A stretch of 64,000 nt of DNA from Roseivirga sp. UBA6061 (GCA_002427745.1 DIYF01000085.1:7701-71700), one strand, 5' to 3'; counted from the first letter of the stretch, positions 42,713 to 52,044 are shown. Translations and numbers: made by a program. Notes: a model not told the origin generated them from the sequence alone.

Positions 42713-45385
42713 ATGAAATCTCTGAAAGTTCAGCTCCTTCTGCTCTTCCTTTTCTGCACACAAATAAGTTTTTCCCAGTCCTATACAGGTGATCAGCTCA
42801 AACAGGGCTATGCTGATTTTGGCGACAATATCACCTTTATTTTTGACGAGCGCCTCTACGACATAAAACCACAAAAAGTGGTTGTCACCGGTGAGTTCAG
42901 AAATTGGGATATCAATATGGACGTACCGGAATGGACCCTGAAAAAGAGCGGAGACACCTGGCTGCTGACCTTCGACAACACTGATTTTTCCAAAATCAAG
43001 CCCAATACCAAGTTCAAATACCGCATCAATGATGGCGAATGGGTTGACCCCTATGAGGGAGCCCCCAATGCTTCAGGAGGAGACCTTGTGTTTATGCAGG
43101 AGTTGGTGCTCGCAGGCCTGAAAGCAGAGCTCAGAGCCAATGGGGTGATCTGGGCAGAGGTGAGTGGCGAGCGTCCTCTCCTGCCCTCTGATTACAAGGT
43201 AACGGATGCCAGGGGCAGGAGTATTGAAGTGACCGGAGTATTGCCTAACGGGGCAAGCAGCACTCTGATCACTACGGCTGAACCACTTGATAAGAAAAGG
43301 GTCTACTTTCTGGAAATCCCTGAGCTGGGCTTGAAATCACATGCCTCTTTTGACGGCTGGTTTCGGGAGACTTTTTCTACCAAAGAGCTGGGAGCCAATA
43401 TTGATGATGGTAAAACCGCTGTAAGACTTTTTGCCCCAAGGGCCACCCTGGTGAAACTCTACCTGTACAAGGGCAAGGACGATAAAACTGCCTACCAGAC
43501 TGTAGAGATGACTGAAGATGCGGATGGTGTCTGGGAAGCCTTCTTCAATGAAGATCTACATGGTGTTTACTATGACTTCACAGTACATGGATACGATGAG
43601 CCGGGCAATCACTTCTATGAAACCAACCCCGTACACATTTCCGACCCTTACAGTCGCGTTAGTGATAACACCTGGGGCAAAAGCCGTATCTGGAGACGAA
43701 CTACTCCTGCCAGCCCTTTGGCTAAGGGTATACCCGCCATGGAAGACATTATTCCCTATGAGGTACATATCCAGGATTTTACCGACTTGCTACCCATAGA
43801 AGATAAGTACAAAGGCACCTTCAAAGGCATGATCACACCTGGCCTCAAAAACCGAAGAGGTGCCAGAATCGGCTTCGATTACCTGATAGACCTGGGTGTC
43901 AATACCATTCACCTGATGCCGGTACAGGAGTATCTGCATTTTCCTGACGATGACTGGAAAGCCTCTTTTCAGGACGATGAATACATGATCAGCCAGGGAA
44001 TCAGCGAAGAAAACTACCAGTGGGGCTACCGTACCTCTCATGCCATGGCTGTGGAGTCAAAATACCGCACCAAAGGTGGCGAACCAGGCACAGAGCGGGA
44101 TGAGTTCAGAGATCTGGTACAGGCCTTCCATGACAAAGGCATTGCCGTCATCATTGACATTGTACCCAACCATACGGCAGAGAATATGGATGGTAATGGT
44201 TTTTTCTTCCATATGAACGCCATCGACAAGCAGTATTATTACCGTACCAAAGACTTTGAACACATCGGGGCCTATGGCAATGAGGTGAAAACCGAGAACC
44301 GCCCGATGACACAGCGCTGGCTGATTGATCAGTGCCAGTATTATATCAGGGAATTCGGTATTGATGGCTTCCGTATTGACCTGGCCGGGCAGGTAGACGA
44401 GCAAACCCTGAAGGTACTCAAGCAGGCCATCGGTGAAGACAAGATTGTGTACGGAGAGGCATGGATTGGTTCCAATGACCCCAACTTTGAGAATAATCCT
44501 GACTGGGACTGGTACAAAGAGGACTCTCCCATTACCTTCTTTCAGGATGAATCGCGCAATGCCTTCAAAGGTCCTGTTTTTGAGCTGAACAATCCCAAAA
44601 CAGATCGTGGCTGGGCCGGTGGAAAATTCACAGAGCGCAACAATGTCATGAAAGGCCTGGCCAACAAAGGAAAGGAAGACAAGACTCCGCTGAGTGGTAT
44701 CAGTTACCTGGATATTCACGATAACTTTGCCCTGGCAGATCAGTTTGGTGGCCCCGGCTTTGACGGGCGCACTTCGGTAGATCAGGACAACTACAAAATT
44801 GCCGTGGCCCTCCTCTACACCACCCTCGGTCCTATCGTGACGCACGGAGGTTCTGAGATAATGCGCAGTAAGGCAGATGCCCCTTTGAAAGAAGTAGTCA
44901 AAAAGACCAAGGCAGGCTATACCGCCTATATGCATGGCTACCGCGATAGCTATAACCACCGTGCTGCAAACCGCTTTAAATGGGAAACGGTTGGTCAGAA
45001 GCCTAACCGCAAAAACAGCAATGACTATCGCAATATGTATGCTTTCTGGCAAGGCATGAATCGATTCAGACTGTCAGAAGCGGGTAAGGTTTTCCGGGTT
45101 GCAGAAAGTGTGCCTGAAGGCTATTACCAGTGGATTACACCAGAAGATGAAAGCCTGCTGGGCTACATCGTAGACAGCAAAGTGCTGGTATTGCTCAATG
45201 CCGGTGAAAGTGAGGGACATTTCGAATTTGAACTACCTGAGGGAGACTGGAAACTCATCGCCAATACCAAAGCCGTGGACCACCTGAAAGGTGTGAAAGA
45301 TAAAAAAGGACTTATGAACTTTGTTGGTGGTAGCTACAGCCTGGATATGGAGCCTACATCTTTAAGGATCTGGGTGAAGCAATAA
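42713..45385 (+). CDS. Secreted pullulanase-like GH13 enzyme
   Basis: 890 aa, signal peptide 1-21. An early CBM48-like domain (about 35-115; VVVTGEFRNWDINM, YRINDGEWVDPYEG) and a second (about 220-305; AVRLFAPRATLVKLYLYKG). The GH13 barrel follows: EVHIQDF, QWGYRT where type I pullulanases have YNWGYDP, nucleophile D556 (GFRIDLAG), acid/base E582 (YGEAW), and D670 (LDIHDN). C-terminal beta domain to ~890. Cleaves alpha-1,6 linkages in pullulan, glycogen or starch by family; specificity untested. No other starch-use genes are adjacent. Confidence 0.85.
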   Translation: MKSLKVQLLLLFLFCTQISFSQSYTGDQLKQGYADFGDNITFIFDERLYDIKPQKVVVTGEFRNWDINMDVPEWTLKKSGDTWLLTFDNTDFSKIKPNTKFKYRINDGEWVDPYEGAPNASGGDLVFMQELVLAGLKAELRANGVIWAEVSGERPLLPSDYKVTDARGRSIEVTGVLPNGASSTLITTAEPLDKKRVYFLEIPELGLKSHASFDGWFRETFSTKELGANIDDGKTAVRLFAPRATLVKLYLYKGKDDKTAYQTVEMTEDADGVWEAFFNEDLHGVYYDFTVHGYDEPGNHFYETNPVHISDPYSRVSDNTWGKSRIWRRTTPASPLAKGIPAMEDIIPYEVHIQDFTDLLPIEDKYKGTFKGMITPGLKNRRGARIGFDYLIDLGVNTIHLMPVQEYLHFPDDDWKASFQDDEYMISQGISEENYQWGYRTSHAMAVESKYRTKGGEPGTERDEFRDLVQAFHDKGIAVIIDIVPNHTAENMDGNGFFFHMNAIDKQYYYRTKDFEHIGAYGNEVKTENRPMTQRWLIDQCQYYIREFGIDGFRIDLAGQVDEQTLKVLKQAIGEDKIVYGEAWIGSNDPNFENNPDWDWYKEDSPITFFQDESRNAFKGPVFELNNPKTDRGWAGGKFTERNNVMKGLANKGKEDKTPLSGISYLDIHDNFALADQFGGPGFDGRTSVDQDNYKIAVALLYTTLGPIVTHGGSEIMRSKADAPLKEVVKKTKAGYTAYMHGYRDSYNHRAANRFKWETVGQKPNRKNSNDYRNMYAFWQGMNRFRLSEAGKVFRVAESVPEGYYQWITPEDESLLGYIVDSKVLVLLNAGESEGHFEFELPEGDWKLIANTKAVDHLKGVKDKKGLMNFVGGSYSLDMEPTSLRIWVKQ

Positions 45386-45433
45386 GCCTCGTCTTGCGCT
45401 GTTTTCACCATGTAATTTCAGCGGGACAATAAG

Positions 45434-45910
45434 TCAGGAGCTATCCGGGATATACCCGATCTTTTGAAGAAACTCATCCACAGTTTCCGTAAGGGTTACC
45501 CATCGGTTATCAGTCCTTGGGTTCGCCCCCCATACATCAATCAAAATACGGGGTGATACTATATTCTTGCGATAATCAAGGGTAATTCCCATATCACTCC
45601 CCCAGCCGAAATCCCCGATAAGGATAGCCTTACTAGGATCAAGATTACCAGGCATTTGAAATTTATCTTCTTTGCCAAGACACATTATCTCGGAATCATC
45701 GCCAAGCCACTGATAGAGCCCCATAGTCTCAGACTCAATTAAATCTTTAGGATAAAACTTAAAGTCCTTAATCAGGTCATGCGTATTCTCCGGCAAAATG
45801 GGCTTAACCAGTCGACTGAACTCTTCAGGATCAGGTGGAGGATGAGAGTAGTCTTTATCGAGTAATCTTTCAAGACTACCCGAGATGACAAGGCCATTGA
45901 TAATCATCAT
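45434..45910 (-). CDS. SMI1/KNR4 (SUKH)-like protein
   Basis: 158 aa, cytoplasmic. ILIGDFGWGSDMGITLDYRK and SPRILIDVWGANPRTDNRWV show the SUKH-superfamily pattern (hydrophobic-GD-G-G...D), ending WVTLTETVDEFLQKIG. SUKH proteins are often immunity proteins against polymorphic toxins, though others are housekeeping. No toxin gene lies beside it. Convergent with the pullulanase. Confidence 0.65.
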   Translation of the reverse strand: MMIINGLVISGSLERLLDKDYSHPPPDPEEFSRLVKPILPENTHDLIKDFKFYPKDLIESETMGLYQWLGDDSEIMCLGKEDKFQMPGNLDPSKAILIGDFGWGSDMGITLDYRKNIVSPRILIDVWGANPRTDNRWVTLTETVDEFLQKIGYIPDSS

Positions 45911-46049
45911 AAGACGATAAATATAGCATTGAAGTCCGGTTTATTGAGTTAACAACCACAGTTATACAATACCGGGCCTGGTTACCGGTATCCCGGGCTG
46001 AATTTTTGAAATGATTTCGTAACTTCCTGATAATCAAAACTCACGCAAA

Positions 46050-46415
46050 ATGAAAACAGTCAGACTTCTCTTCTTTGGTTTTATCGGTTTTATGGTGCTA
46101 TGTGTACTCACCATCAGACCAGTAAACATACCCGAAAATGAAAGCGAATTGCTGGTAGCCAAAGGTGAGCTGGTGTCTGTATTCGAGGGAGTGGGTAATG
46201 ATATCGTTTTCCGCCTTAAAGATGATGACAGAAGGTATTATATCAATCGGGGCCTGGAACAAGGGCTTTCTATTCAAAACCTGCAGGCTAATCTTGGCAG
46301 GCAAATTATTCTCAAATATCCTGAGCATTGGACCTTGATGGACCCTGCAGGAAGTACCAAGCACCTGTCTATGGTTAAGATTTCCGGGAAAACAATATTC
46401 TCAGAACTGGACTGA
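46050..46415 (+). CDS. Small membrane-anchored hypothetical protein
   Basis: 121 aa. N-terminal anchor or uncleaved signal (about 5-22, LLFFGFIGFMVLCVLTI), then a soluble extracytoplasmic domain with strand-like segments (NDIVFRLKDDDRRYYINRG, RQIILKYPEHWTLM). Compact and probably a real gene, but no family recognised. Stands alone, 138 bp after the divergent SUKH-like gene. Confidence 0.6.
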   Translation: MKTVRLLFFGFIGFMVLCVLTIRPVNIPENESELLVAKGELVSVFEGVGNDIVFRLKDDDRRYYINRGLEQGLSIQNLQANLGRQIILKYPEHWTLMDPAGSTKHLSMVKISGKTIFSELD

Positions 46416-46584
46416 CCCGGCCTTAAAATTTTCTAAAACTCTTATACCCTCCTCTTGCTGATAAGAAAGGGAATTTTCTTATTTCGAAGATTTACCAAGT
46501 AATGATGACCCTTTGGAATTTTGGGGAACTACCAGAAAGCAATTCGCAAATAATCTTATCATATCAGTTAGAATTAAGCACCTT

Positions 46585-47025
46585 ATGAAAAAGAACCTGT
46601 TTATTCTGGGGATCATGACCCTTTTGAGTTTTAACCTGTGTGCTCAGGGTGGTTTTATGGATGGCAATGGCAACAAAGCCAAGGTAGATTTAGCCGGAGC
46701 CTGCAGCAATCCTCACCAGATTTTCATGGTAACTGAAAAATCAGCGGAGTTAAAAGATGGAAGAAAAAACCTGATCCGTTTGTTGAATGAGCAAACAGAA
46801 CTGAACAGGAAAGCCCGGGGTCAAATGTTTCTCTCGTTTCTTATCAACTGCAAAGGAGAAGCCTCTGGTTTTATAGCAATCAAAGCGGATGACCAGGAAA
46901 TTGCAAAGCGTGCGATCGAGGCCTTGAATAAAATACAAGGCTGGAATGCGGCTCAACAAAAGAATAAGCCCGTAGACTCTTACAAAATGCTGAACCTGGA
47001 GTATAAAAAAGGAAGATTCTTTTAA
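46585..47025 (+). CDS. Secreted TonB-C-like domain protein
   Basis: 146 aa from the ATG at 46585, giving MKKNLFILGIMTLLSFNLCA, a clear signal peptide. The second half (MFLSFLINCKGEASGFIAI, AIEALNKIQGWNAAQQKNKP, YKMLNLEYKKGRFF) follows the TonB C-terminal domain pattern (I...G....f.i, a...l...W.pa...g). Without a membrane anchor it would be periplasmic. Role unknown; perhaps recognition of an outer-membrane receptor. Confidence 0.6.
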   Translation: MKKNLFILGIMTLLSFNLCAQGGFMDGNGNKAKVDLAGACSNPHQIFMVTEKSAELKDGRKNLIRLLNEQTELNRKARGQMFLSFLINCKGEASGFIAIKADDQEIAKRAIEALNKIQGWNAAQQKNKPVDSYKMLNLEYKKGRFF

Positions 47026-47093
47026 TCAGTCAGCCCCAAACGCATTATTTGATTTCAGGAGTTGCAGCTGCACTGAACAGACAGTTGGTCGCT

Positions 47094-47486
47094 TTACAAC
47101 TTATCATCATCGTCTCCTGTATCATCTTCTGCAGAGGCTTCTACCTCAATACACCGATCAACGAGTCCCTGTTTATTGAGGCCCCAGTAGGAGATCAGCA
47201 AAGAGAACGGAGGTGAGCCGGCAATCTGATCGGCATAGCTGACAATGGTACGTACCACCACCTGTCCCGGAACGTTTACGATAAACTCCAGGTCAAACTT
47301 GGCTTTGTCTTCATGCTCACCCAGCGACTTGACGTGCTCCACAAAGGTTTTATAGTCCAGCACATCATAGTTGTTATCTTCCACAAAATCATCTGAGAAA
47401 TAGGTTTTCAACTTGTCCAGATCAGCATTCTGGAAAATGTCGGTATACATATCTCTGATGAGTTTTTCCTGTTCCTGAGAAGTCAT
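47094..47486 (-). CDS. NTF2-like (SnoaL-type) protein
   Basis: 130 aa, no signal peptide. NADLDKLKTYFSDDFVEDNN and LLISYWGLNKQGLVDRCIEV match the SnoaL/polyketide-cyclase-like fold. The C-terminus is strongly acidic (EDDTGDDDDKL). Small-molecule binding or isomerase activity is common in the family; no specific substrate can be inferred. Confidence 0.7.
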   Translation of the reverse strand: MTSQEQEKLIRDMYTDIFQNADLDKLKTYFSDDFVEDNNYDVLDYKTFVEHVKSLGEHEDKAKFDLEFIVNVPGQVVVRTIVSYADQIAGSPPFSLLISYWGLNKQGLVDRCIEVEASAEDDTGDDDDKL

Positions 47487-47610
47487 AGCTTTAGTTTTGA
47501 TTTAATTTAATCACATTAAATCTTTCTTTAAAACTATTCAGGAATATTCTCTGAACGCAGAGAATGAATGGTAAACACAACCGCAATACACCGGTCAACT
47601 ACCGGTGGGG

Positions 47611-48531
47611 TTAAAAGGAATCGCTTTCCACATAAGCCCTGATCACTGCCTCCTCTCCTGCCTTACCAGACTGAGAGTTACCATGCTCCATACCCAGAAT
47701 ATCTTTAAAACCTTTATCGTGGATAAATTTGAAGACATTCTTATAGTTGATCTCACCACTGGTGGGTTCTTTCCTTCCTGGGTTATCTCCTATCTGAAAG
47801 TAAGCTATCTCATTCCAGCTTGCCTCAATATTGGGGATAAGGTTTCCCTCAGTAATCTGCTGGTGATAGATATCAAACAGGATCTTGCAGGAAGGACTGT
47901 CCACCGCCTTGCAAATGGCATAGGTCTGTGCTGCCTTGGTAAGGAACAATCCGGGATGGTTACGGGGGTTTAAGGGTTCCAGCACCATGGTAATTCCATG
48001 AGGTTCCAGTATATCACAGGCCATTTTAAGGCTCTCCACCACATTAGCTGTCTGATAACCCATATCCAGTCGCAGATCGAGATGGCCGGGCACCACGGTA
48101 GCCCATTTGGCATTCACTCTCTTAGCCACTTCTACCGACTCCCTGATCTCTTTGAGAAACTGATCCCGCCAATCCTGTTTGCCACTGGCCAGGTTGGGCT
48201 CATTCCAGAAAATAGTATGAGCCACAAAAACGCCCATGCGCATGCCGTGCTTTTCCATTTTAGCCGCAATTTTTTTCTGCATGTCCAGCGAACGTCCCTT
48301 CATACCATTGTCTTCCATCGATTTAAAACCTCGTTCCGCCATAAAGTCCAGTTCATTTAACACACCACCCGGTGCTGATTCTTTGAACATGCCGAAGTGC
48401 GGGGCATAATCGAGCTGAAAGCTGTGGTTTTGGCTGGTGGCTGATTTGTCGTTAGCGCTGAGCTGCTGAGCTCCCAGGGCCAGTCCTGCTGTGGAGAGAG
48501 CCCCTGTAGTTAAAAAATTGCGTCTTTTCAT
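47611..48531 (-). CDS. Tat-exported sugar isomerase/epimerase-like (AP-endonuclease-fold) protein
   Basis: 306 aa. A Tat signal is present (MKRRNFLTTGALSTAGLALG). The rest is a TIM barrel of the xylose isomerase-like/hydroxypyruvate isomerase group: VPGHLDLRL, TMVLEPLNP, CKILFDIYHQQITEGN, IAYFQIGDNPGRKEP and ILGMEHGNSQ supply the usual metal-binding E, D, H and E. The exact reaction is unknown. Transcribed alone. Confidence 0.85.
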   Translation of the reverse strand: MKRRNFLTTGALSTAGLALGAQQLSANDKSATSQNHSFQLDYAPHFGMFKESAPGGVLNELDFMAERGFKSMEDNGMKGRSLDMQKKIAAKMEKHGMRMGVFVAHTIFWNEPNLASGKQDWRDQFLKEIRESVEVAKRVNAKWATVVPGHLDLRLDMGYQTANVVESLKMACDILEPHGITMVLEPLNPRNHPGLFLTKAAQTYAICKAVDSPSCKILFDIYHQQITEGNLIPNIEASWNEIAYFQIGDNPGRKEPTSGEINYKNVFKFIHDKGFKDILGMEHGNSQSGKAGEEAVIRAYVESDSF

Positions 48532-48669
48532 CGATTGTATATTGCTGAGTTAATATACTGTTTTTGCACTTATAAAAGTCGGTTTCTCTGTGAATCCGGA
48601 AGCTGAGATAGGCACCGAGTTTCAGACCCTGAAGAAGCCACCGACTGCATATGAATCCCGGTCTCTCAC

Positions 48670-49398
48670 CTACTTGTTTCTTACGTAGATCATTTTGAAC
48701 CGGGCTCCGGATTGGGCACGCTGGTCAATTTCGAATTTATCGAGCGATGCAAACAGTCGGGTTAGCTTTTCAAAGCCAAAATTTCTTGAGTCAAAGTTGG
48801 GTTGTTTTTTCAGAATCAGCGAGCCTACGTCTCCCATAAAGGCCCATCCGTCTTCATCTGCTGCATCTGATACCGAGTTTCTGAGAAGCCTCATGATCTT
48901 GGGCGTAATCGTATCCACTCCCTGTCCTTTTGTTTTGCCTTTTTCGGAAGGGCTATCACCATCCTGCTTCAAAATCTCCAGGTAAATAAACTTGTCACAG
49001 GCTACAATGAAGGGGTCTGGTGTTTTCTTCTCACCTATGCCATATACCAGCATCCCCGCCTCTCTCAGTCTTGTGGCCAGCCTGGTAAAGTCACTATCTG
49101 AAGATACCAGGCAAAAGCCATTGACTTTCTCTGAATACAAAATATCCATGGCATCAATGATCATGGCTGAATCTGTCGCATTCTTGCCGGTAGTGTAGGC
49201 ATATTGTTGTACCGGGGTAATGGCATTTTCAAGTAAAATCGGTTTCCATTTAGACAGGTGAGGCTTGGTCCAGTCACCGTATATGCGTTTGATGGTAGGC
49301 GTCCCGTATTTGGTAACCTCCTCCATCATCTCCTTTATATATTTAGACGGAATATTATCACCATCGATAAGTACCGCCAGCTTTGTATCTTTTGTCAT
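48670..49398 (-). CDS. NYN-domain nuclease with LOTUS/OST-HTH domain
   Basis: 242 aa from the ATG at 49398. NYN fold with acidic active-site residues D12, D14 (IDGDNIP), D76 (ATDSAMIIDAMD) and D101/D103 (VSSDSDF). C-terminal region about 160-240 (IMRLLRNSVSDAADEDGWAF, GFEKLTRLFASLDKFEI) fits a LOTUS/OST-HTH RNA-binding domain. Such LabA/DUF88-like proteins are predicted RNases; the target is unknown. Cytoplasmic. Sits between the isomerase and the bestrophin gene. Confidence 0.85.
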   Translation of the reverse strand: MTKDTKLAVLIDGDNIPSKYIKEMMEEVTKYGTPTIKRIYGDWTKPHLSKWKPILLENAITPVQQYAYTTGKNATDSAMIIDAMDILYSEKVNGFCLVSSDSDFTRLATRLREAGMLVYGIGEKKTPDPFIVACDKFIYLEILKQDGDSPSEKGKTKGQGVDTITPKIMRLLRNSVSDAADEDGWAFMGDVGSLILKKQPNFDSRNFGFEKLTRLFASLDKFEIDQRAQSGARFKMIYVRNK

Positions 49399-49556
49399 GT
49401 AGCTAAGGTACACAAATAAAGTACCAGCCTGAAAACCAGTCTGATTGGACTGAGATACTGAAAAACCCTGATAAAACGGCCTTAATTGAAAACTTTAAAC
49501 CGGGTCGGTTATCAATTCATGTACATGCTTATATTTAGCTTACTAAAACTGACGCT

Positions 49557-50618
49557 ATGTATACTAAAAAGAAATACTCGATAAGAGATATGGTCCGGTG
49601 GACCAGGAAAGAAACACGCTTCTTCCTGATTTTTGCCGGTATCGTAACCGTACTTTTCGAGGTGGTGGAACTCACCTGGCTGCAGCTGCCCTGGACCCCT
49701 ATTGCCCTGGTGGGTACGGCTGTGGCCTTCCTGATTGGTTTTCAGAACAGTGCCGCCTATGAGCGTCAGTGGGAAGCGAGAAAAATCTGGGGAGGTATCG
49801 TGAATAACTCCCGTACCTGGACCATGATGGTGCGTGATATGATCAACAATCAGCACGCTACTGAAGGCAAAAGCTCTGAGGAGTTAAAGGAAGAAAGACG
49901 TATACTCGTACACCGACAAGTCGCCTGGTTAAGTGCCCTGCGCTATGCCATGCGCCAGGGAAAGCCATGGGAGGTACAGGCCAGACACAAAGCAAACCGG
50001 GAGTGGCTGGAGATGTTTAATCTTCCGGAATTGAACATTCCCCTGGAAGAAGAGCTGGCCCGCCTGATGTCACCGGAAGATGTAGCCTATGTGATGTCTA
50101 AAAAGAACAAGGCCAATGCCGTGATGACACTGCAATCTCAACATATCAGAAGGCTAAAAGATGAAGGGCTTATCTGGGAGTTCTCCTTTTTAGAGATGGA
50201 AAATGTACTGCGTGAGTTTTTTACCCTACAGGGCAAATCAGAGCGTATCAAGAACTTTCCGTACCCACGTCAATACGCAACCCTGGGCTATGACTTTGTA
50301 AACCTCTTCAACCTGCTTATCCCCTTCGGTGTCGTGCCTGAATTCTGGAAGATTGCACAGGAACTGGAGGTGACATACCCCGGTTTCGGAGGCTTTTTCG
50401 TATGGCTTGCCATTCCCTTCTCAGCCATTGTATCATGGATTTTCAATACCATGCAGCGCATAGGTACAGTGGGAGAAAACCCTTTTGAAGGCTCTGCCAA
50501 CGACATCCCTATTACTACCATGGCACGCGGCATTGAGATAGACTTGCGTGAAATGATCGATGAAGATCAGGAGACTATTCCGGAGCCGCATCCACCTGTG
50601 TATGATGTGCAGATGTAA
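49557..50618 (+). CDS. Bestrophin-family anion channel
   Basis: 353 aa. MVRWTRKETRFFLIFAGIVTV opens the fold; LPWTPIALVGTAVAFLIGFQNSA with the family's RNN-like (QNSAAYERQWEARKIWGGIVN) stretch, and a C-terminal membrane pair (YDFVNLFNLLIPFG and FVWLAIPFSAIVSWIFNTMQ) followed by GENPFEGSANDIPIT, the conserved bestrophin tail motif. Forms a pentameric anion channel by homology. A perfect hairpin follows within 27 bp of the stop. Confidence 0.9.
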   Translation: MYTKKKYSIRDMVRWTRKETRFFLIFAGIVTVLFEVVELTWLQLPWTPIALVGTAVAFLIGFQNSAAYERQWEARKIWGGIVNNSRTWTMMVRDMINNQHATEGKSSEELKEERRILVHRQVAWLSALRYAMRQGKPWEVQARHKANREWLEMFNLPELNIPLEEELARLMSPEDVAYVMSKKNKANAVMTLQSQHIRRLKDEGLIWEFSFLEMENVLREFFTLQGKSERIKNFPYPRQYATLGYDFVNLFNLLIPFGVVPEFWKIAQELEVTYPGFGGFFVWLAIPFSAIVSWIFNTMQRIGTVGENPFEGSANDIPITTMARGIEIDLREMIDEDQETIPEPHPPVYDVQM

Positions 50619-50623
50619 AAGAA

Positions 50624-50645
50624 CCGGCCTGCGAATACAGGCCGG
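50624..50645 (+). terminator. Hairpin after the bestrophin gene
   Basis: CCGGCCTG (50624-50631), loop CGAATA, CAGGCCGG (50638-50645): perfect 8-bp stem starting 5 bp past the stop codon. No T-run follows, so termination may rely on the second hairpin. Confidence 0.55.
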
Positions 50646-50705
50646 CAGGGTTCACATACACTTAGCCGATTTTTAATCTCAACCTATTAAAATCAACATC
50701 AGTGC

Positions 50706-50731
50706 CCGTGCAGAGCACGGTTTAGTGTTTT
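50706..50731 (+). terminator. Second hairpin, T-rich tail
   Basis: CCGTGC, AGA, GCACGG (50706-50720) followed by TTTAGTGTTTT. A plausible intrinsic terminator for the bestrophin transcript. Confidence 0.55.
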
Positions 50732-50812
50732 GGATAACTACTGCGAATGTAGAGGCGCAGGTCAGGTTAAAACAGAGTAGGTCTACGCGTTGACTAAAAC
50801 CGGGTAGTTTTA

Positions 50813-50855
50813 CCTGCCGCCCGGTTGCTCCTGCCTGAGATAAAAACCGGGCAGG
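50813..50855 (+). other. Hairpin in the leader of the lipoprotein gene
   Basis: CCTGCCGCCCGGTT (50813-50826) pairs with AACCGGGCAGG (50845-50855) with a 3-nt bulge, 57 bp before the next gene. No riboswitch class recognised. The rest of 50619-50912 shows nothing coding. Confidence 0.4.
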
Positions 50856-50912
50856 GTTGTAACGTCCCATACGTCTGTCTCATCTCTTGTTTGTATCCAT
50901 CTAAAACTCCTG

Positions 50913-51413
50913 ATGAGCACAAGACTTCGTTCGCAAACTATATTTCTGATTACCTCTTTATTACTCATTAACCTGGCCGGTGGCTGTTCTTTTCTGGACT
51001 ATCTGGATGGACCCTTTCTTACAGATCATGACATAGGCATATCTAACCTGACAGAGGGAGATATCTATCTGAGCTATACCTCCGAAAACAGGCTGATCGA
51101 TAACACAGGCCATAACAGCGTGGTAGATTTCATCTTGATTGACACCTCGATCGTGGTACCCGCGCACAGGAAGTCCAGCCTGGTTCAGCGACAGTTTGAT
51201 GATTACCAGCGCTTCGGGCTTGACTACACTGAGATAAAAGAGCTGTTCACCCGGCTCGAGATTTATCGAATAGAAGGAAATGACACCCTCTTTGCAAGAC
51301 CAGATCTGACGGATGAGCAGAAATGGGAGTATTTTAACAGTGATCCGCTCCCTTTCTCAGACGAGATATACCACACCTACCTGCTCCGAATCACTGATGA
51401 GGATTTTGAATGA
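50913..51413 (+). CDS. Hypothetical lipoprotein
   Basis: 166 aa with a lipoprotein signal (hydrophobic 10-21, lipobox AGGC with Cys 25). Mature part is acidic with short strand-like segments (GISNLTEGDIYLSYTSENRL, VPAHRKSSLVQRQFDDY). Family not recognised. Preceded by the leader hairpin at 50813-50855. Confidence 0.65.
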   Translation: MSTRLRSQTIFLITSLLLINLAGGCSFLDYLDGPFLTDHDIGISNLTEGDIYLSYTSENRLIDNTGHNSVVDFILIDTSIVVPAHRKSSLVQRQFDDYQRFGLDYTEIKELFTRLEIYRIEGNDTLFARPDLTDEQKWEYFNSDPLPFSDEIYHTYLLRITDEDFE

Positions 51414-51437
51414 CCGTGATGAGTGAAAAGCTCAGGC

Positions 51438-51491
51438 CAAAAAACAAAAGGCCATCTCAGAAGCATTTGGTCATTAGCTTTTGAGACAGCC
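51438..51491 (-). terminator. Terminator of the small gene at 51539
   Basis: GCTTTTGAGACAGCC (51477-51491) and GGCCATCTCAGAAGC (51450-51464) pair with a few mismatches; on the minus strand a T-rich tract (51438-51449) follows. Lies 48 bp after the stop of the leftward gene. The downstream arm may also serve the lipoprotein gene. Confidence 0.7.
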
Positions 51492-51538
51492 TCTTCACTG
51501 TTCAATAGTTTTCGCCACTAAGGGGCTCTCACTATACC

Positions 51539-51808
51539 TTAAATGGCATAAGTCACTACATTACCGGCCACATCGCGATTAGTCAGTGTAATCGTAGCAG
51601 CTGTCTGATGTACCTCGGCAATATAGACGTTTTTAGAAATCGTCTCTCCGGATTGGTGGTAGTATTTGGTCTCAGGACCAATCATCAGATAGGTATCGGC
51701 AACTACCTCAATCTGGCCGTTAGATCCATTAGCCGGTACTGCCTGGATTTGATTGTCATTTACAAAGTCAATCTCAGATGACGAAGAATTGTTAACTCCA
51801 ATGTTCAT
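51539..51808 (-). CDS. Small hypothetical protein (89 aa)
   Basis: 89 aa, no signal peptide. Short N-terminal acidic/serine-rich part (NSSSSEIDFVND), then a probable beta domain (IEVVADTYLMIG, VYIAEVHQTAATITLTNRD). The strong terminator just downstream supports expression. No family recognised. Confidence 0.55.
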   Translation of the reverse strand: MNIGVNNSSSSEIDFVNDNQIQAVPANGSNGQIEVVADTYLMIGPETKYYHQSGETISKNVYIAEVHQTAATITLTNRDVAGNVVTYAI

Positions 51809-52018
51809 AATAAAAGTGTTTTGTTTAAAAGATATTTCAAATCTCTATCAACCGGCACTCAGAAAACAGCGTGATTCTACGCTTTAGAGAAGTCAAGGGA
51901 TTTGCACCCGATGAGGCGTATACCTCCCCTTTTATTCGGGTCCACAATAACACAGTAGACCGGTGTGAGTATTTGGCAGAGTCCGGTATAGTAAGGAATT
52001 CCCGGATTTTGTATTTTT

Positions 52019-52034
52019 ATGTAGTCAACTACAT
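52019..52034. promoter_or_regulatory. Palindromic MarR operator candidate
   Basis: ATGTAGT (52019-52025) and ACTACAT (52028-52034) are exact inverted repeats around CA, 10 bp before the MarR start. TTTTG (52007-52011) could be the -33 element with a -7 region in TAATTTAT after the palindrome, so a bound MarR would cover the promoter. Confidence 0.65.
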
Positions 52035-52044
52035 AATTTATACT

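Noticed and set aside
44057..45052. 331-residue open frame on the minus strand
   Set aside because: It lies wholly antisense to the pullulanase catalytic domain, whose motifs are intact; the antisense frame has no recognisable family.
45434..46415. Toxin-antitoxin or toxin-immunity pair
   Set aside because: The SUKH-like gene has no toxin next to it, and the 121-residue neighbour is a divergent membrane-anchored protein without toxin features.
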